Shown piece by piece: positions 61,595-64,000 of a DNA stretch of 64,000 nucleotides (position 1 is the stretch's first letter; each line of letters begins with the position of its first letter). Below the pieces are notes generated by a model. The model made no database searches and had not been told where the DNA came from. It was given only the letters and a program-made list of their open reading frames with translations. The stretch spans positions 26,961 through 90,960 of the forward strand of contig QZKP01000075.1 of assembly GCA_003605055.1 (NCBI GenBank). The letters run 5' to 3'. This DNA comes from Desulfarculus sp. Its GTDB lineage: Bacteria > Desulfobacterota > Desulfarculia > Desulfarculales > Desulfarculaceae. Made by a program: the position numbers and the translations under genes.

Positions 61595-62476
61595 TTAGTG
61601 ACCGGCCCTGCCCATTCCCAGAGGCAGGCGGAAGAAGATGGAACTTTCCTTGAACATGCCGTGGCTGGCCATCATGCGCAGCATGATCCAGACGCCCAAC
61701 AGGTTGCTGAGCACGCCCGCCAGGAAAAACTCGTGCTGATACTGCTCCAGGGCCGCGGCCGCGCCGGAGAGGAAGGGCAGGCCTATGGCCGGCAGAAAGG
61801 CAGCCAGGTAATGGGAGCAGCAGGCGGCCATGGCCAGGCCCGAGACCCCGCCCGAGGCGGCCAGAGAGGCCCGGGCCGAGCGCCGGGCCCGGTCCTTCAA
61901 GGTGGCCCGGAACAGGGTGTAGAGGGCGGCCTGCAGGCCCAACCCCAGGGCCAAGGCCAGCAGCCACCACCTGTACTCGGCGAACTGGCTGCGGGCGGAC
62001 TGCCAGTCCGAGGTCAGGGTGACCAGCCCCAGGTAGAAACTCAGCACGGCCAGGGCCGCGGCCAGGCCGATCAGATAGGGCCGCCAGCCGTGGGTCAGGC
62101 CGGGCCCGCCGGGCAGGGCGCAGCAGTCCAAGGCGGGGCTGGCCACCTCGGCGTCCCAAAACCGGTAGCCGGCCTTGTCCACCGCCGCCCGCAGGGCGTC
62201 CAGGTCCGCGCCGGGGCGCAGAAGCCTCACCGTGGCCTTGGCCCGGGCCAAATCCACCTCCACGCCTTGCACGCCGGGCACCTGGCGCAGGGCCTTTTCC
62301 ACGCGCCGGGCGCAGGAGGCGCAGGTCATGCCCTGGACCCCGAAGGTGAGGGTCAGGCTGTCGGCCTGCGCCGGGGCCTCCCGGGGCGCCGGAGCATCCC
62401 CGCCGGCCGCTTCCCCGCAGCAGGCCGAAGGCGCCGGGGCCGGGTCCTGCTCATAATTGGCCTGGGTATCGCTCAT
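61595..62476 (-). CDS. HMA-domain membrane protein
   Basis: VQGMTCASCARRVEKALRQVPGVQGVEVD followed by several TM segments. Confidence 0.8.
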   Translation of the reverse strand: MSDTQANYEQDPAPAPSACCGEAAGGDAPAPREAPAQADSLTLTFGVQGMTCASCARRVEKALRQVPGVQGVEVDLARAKATVRLLRPGADLDALRAAVDKAGYRFWDAEVASPALDCCALPGGPGLTHGWRPYLIGLAAALAVLSFYLGLVTLTSDWQSARSQFAEYRWWLLALALGLGLQAALYTLFRATLKDRARRSARASLAASGGVSGLAMAACCSHYLAAFLPAIGLPFLSGAAAALEQYQHEFFLAGVLSNLLGVWIMLRMMASHGMFKESSIFFRLPLGMGRAGH

Positions 62477-62635
62477 CAGAAGACCTCCGCCATGACATAA
62501 TCCTAGTTTCCGTCTTGGTATTATTGTAGAGCAACAAGCTTGCCATCTGGGTCAAATCCGGTTAGGCTCCATAATTACTATGATAACAGTATGCATTATC
62601 CCGGATCGCTCCAGCCATTGGTGCGAAGACATTAC

Positions 62636-63310
62636 TCATGGCTGCGGCTGTTCGTATAAATTATTCCCGCCCGGCCGCGCACGGCCCAGGCGGGGCAGGA
62701 AGGCCGGCGTCTGGGCTGCGTAGCGGTCGTAGGCCTCGCCGAAGCGGGCCCGGGTCTCCCTCTCTTCGCGCCGGGCCAGGCGCACGTAAATCCACACCAG
62801 AATCGGGAACATCACCAGGGTAGGCAGGGTGGGCCACTGGAGCAAAAAGCCCAGCATTATCAGAATGAAGCCCAGGTACTGGGGGTGGCGCAGGCGCGCA
62901 TAGGGACCGCGCACGGCCAGTTCGCCCTGGCGCTGGGCCCGGTGCAGCACCCGCCAGGCCCAGGCCAGGAGCACGAAACCCCCCAGGATCAGAAAATAAC
63001 TGATGAGGTGCAGGGGGTCGGAATGGGCGTCGCCTTGCCAGCCCAGCAGGGTGTGCCAAAGATGGCCCGCGTTGTGCGAGAGCAGGTCCAACTGGGGGAA
63101 GCGGCTGCCCAGCCAGCCAGCCAGCAGGTAGATGGTCAGGGGGAAGCCGTACATCTCGGTGAACAGGGCCACGATGAAGGCGGCGAAGGCGCCGAAGCTG
63201 CGCCAGTCCCGCTTGCTCTGGGGCCTGAAGAAGCTGAAGGCGAAGATCAGTATCACCAAGGAGTTGACGACCACCAACTGCCACAGCCCGTAGTCCGCCA
63301 GGTTATCCAT
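62636..63310 (-). CDS. Isoprenylcysteine carboxyl methyltransferase (ICMT)-like membrane protein
   Basis: Polytopic; LAVRGPYARLRHPQYLGFILIMLG ... RREERETRARFGEAYDRYAAQTPAFLP. Confidence 0.8.
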   Translation of the reverse strand: MDNLADYGLWQLVVVNSLVILIFAFSFFRPQSKRDWRSFGAFAAFIVALFTEMYGFPLTIYLLAGWLGSRFPQLDLLSHNAGHLWHTLLGWQGDAHSDPLHLISYFLILGGFVLLAWAWRVLHRAQRQGELAVRGPYARLRHPQYLGFILIMLGFLLQWPTLPTLVMFPILVWIYVRLARREERETRARFGEAYDRYAAQTPAFLPRLGRARPGGNNLYEQPQP

Positions 63311-63569
63311 GGGACTTCTCGCCGGTCTGGTCTGTCTTGTCCTGGGCCTGAGAGTGGGACCCGCAGCCATGTCCGCCCTTATGGTCCCGGTGCATGAAAA
63401 GGTGCATCAGGGGGCAGAGCAGGAATATGGCAAAGGGCGCCAGACTCCACAACCGCTCGCCGCCCCAGTAGATCAGCAGGCCGCCGCCCAGCACGGCCAG
63501 GACCAGCCAGGGCAGGCGGTTGGGGGCCAAAAGGCGGTTAAGCCAGGCCGGCAGGGTAATTTGGTCCAT
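63303..63569 (-). CDS. DUF2933-like small membrane protein
   Basis: LAPFAIFLLCPLMHLFMHRDHKGGHGCGSH. Confidence 0.75.
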   Translation of the reverse strand: MDQITLPAWLNRLLAPNRLPWLVLAVLGGGLLIYWGGERLWSLAPFAIFLLCPLMHLFMHRDHKGGHGCGSHSQAQDKTDQTGEKSHG

Positions 63570-63768
63570 GAAGGCCTCCTTGGGTTGGATTGCTTTGCCA
63601 CCCAGGTCTTGCACAAAAAGTGCCAGCATTTTAGTATGATATTAACTAGATGTTAATAGTGACTATTTAGGCTTAAACCATCAGGTGGACGCCTGAATGA
63701 GGTGGGAATAATTTATGCGTGCCGGCCGCGGTCCCGGGCGCCTGCAGCGGCCTGGGGGCCTGGCCCCC

Positions 63769-64000
63769 TCAGTGGCGGCCAGGAGCGGGCTTGGCAACGG
63801 TTTTGTCTGACGGGGCCTGCTTGGGCAGGAAAACGGTGAACACCGAGCCTGCGCCCACCTCGCTGGTGACCATGACCCTGCCGCCGTGCCCGGTGACGAT
63901 AGCCTCCACGCCGGCCAGGCCCAGGCCGTGGCCGCGGCTCTTGCCCTGGGAGCGCCCCCGGTAGAACATGTCGAAGATATAGGGTAGATCTTCGGTGGCG
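63769..64000 (-). CDS. Histidine kinase C-terminus (partial, runs off window)
   Basis: FYRGRSQGKSRGHGLGLAGVEAIVTGHGGRVMVTSEVGAGSVFTVFLP G-box motifs. Confidence 0.85.
   Translation of the reverse strand, partial: ATEDLPYIFDMFYRGRSQGKSRGHGLGLAGVEAIVTGHGGRVMVTSEVGAGSVFTVFLPKQAPSDKTVAKPAPGRH

Noticed and set aside
63641-63657. ATTAAC-TAGAT-GTTAAT dyad upstream of the DUF2933-like gene
   Set aside because: Real inverted repeat but AT-rich, short and without a second copy or identified regulator.

Overview
High-GC bacterial chromosome window, almost entirely coding. A complete dsrMKJOP locus marks the host as a probable sulfate-reducing Desulfobacterota-type organism (inference). Main blocks: (1) 0-9.4 kb, a catabolic operon with a three-part biotin-dependent carboxylase, two BKACE/DUF849 enzymes, a TRAP transporter and a 3-hydroxyacyl-CoA dehydrogenase; (2) 9.5-18.6 kb, a sigma-54 activator divergent from an AcnX + 2-hydroxyacyl-CoA dehydratase/activase + CooC-like ATPase + ferredoxin operon, which has a near-consensus -24/-12 promoter and a leader that can fold as a three-way junction over the Shine-Dalgarno; (3) 19.5-25.6 kb, dsrMKJOP plus an RsbRD-like gene; (4) 26.5-31.4 kb, a second dehydratase/activase operon; (5) 31.4-38.6 kb, regulatory and accessory genes (NYN-cold-shock fusion, candidate C-rich sRNA, degenerate sigma-54 activator, XRE/HEAT pair with three operators, ANTAR protein); (6) 38.8-54.8 kb, an AbfD-like/PaaK-like/Liv ABC catabolic operon with a consensus sigma-54 promoter facing a divergent TPR-GAF-AAA-Fis activator; (7) 55.4-64 kb, a metal/redox region with a Hg-type MerR and CopA. 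The most notable result is two genes in region 7 that the ORF track splits at in-frame UGA codons and that read well as selenoproteins: a thioredoxin-like protein in the MerR operon (55429..55779, -) and a GrdB-family selenoprotein (57063..57890, -). Each has a strong hairpin just after the UGA. All product names come from reading translations; no database search was run.
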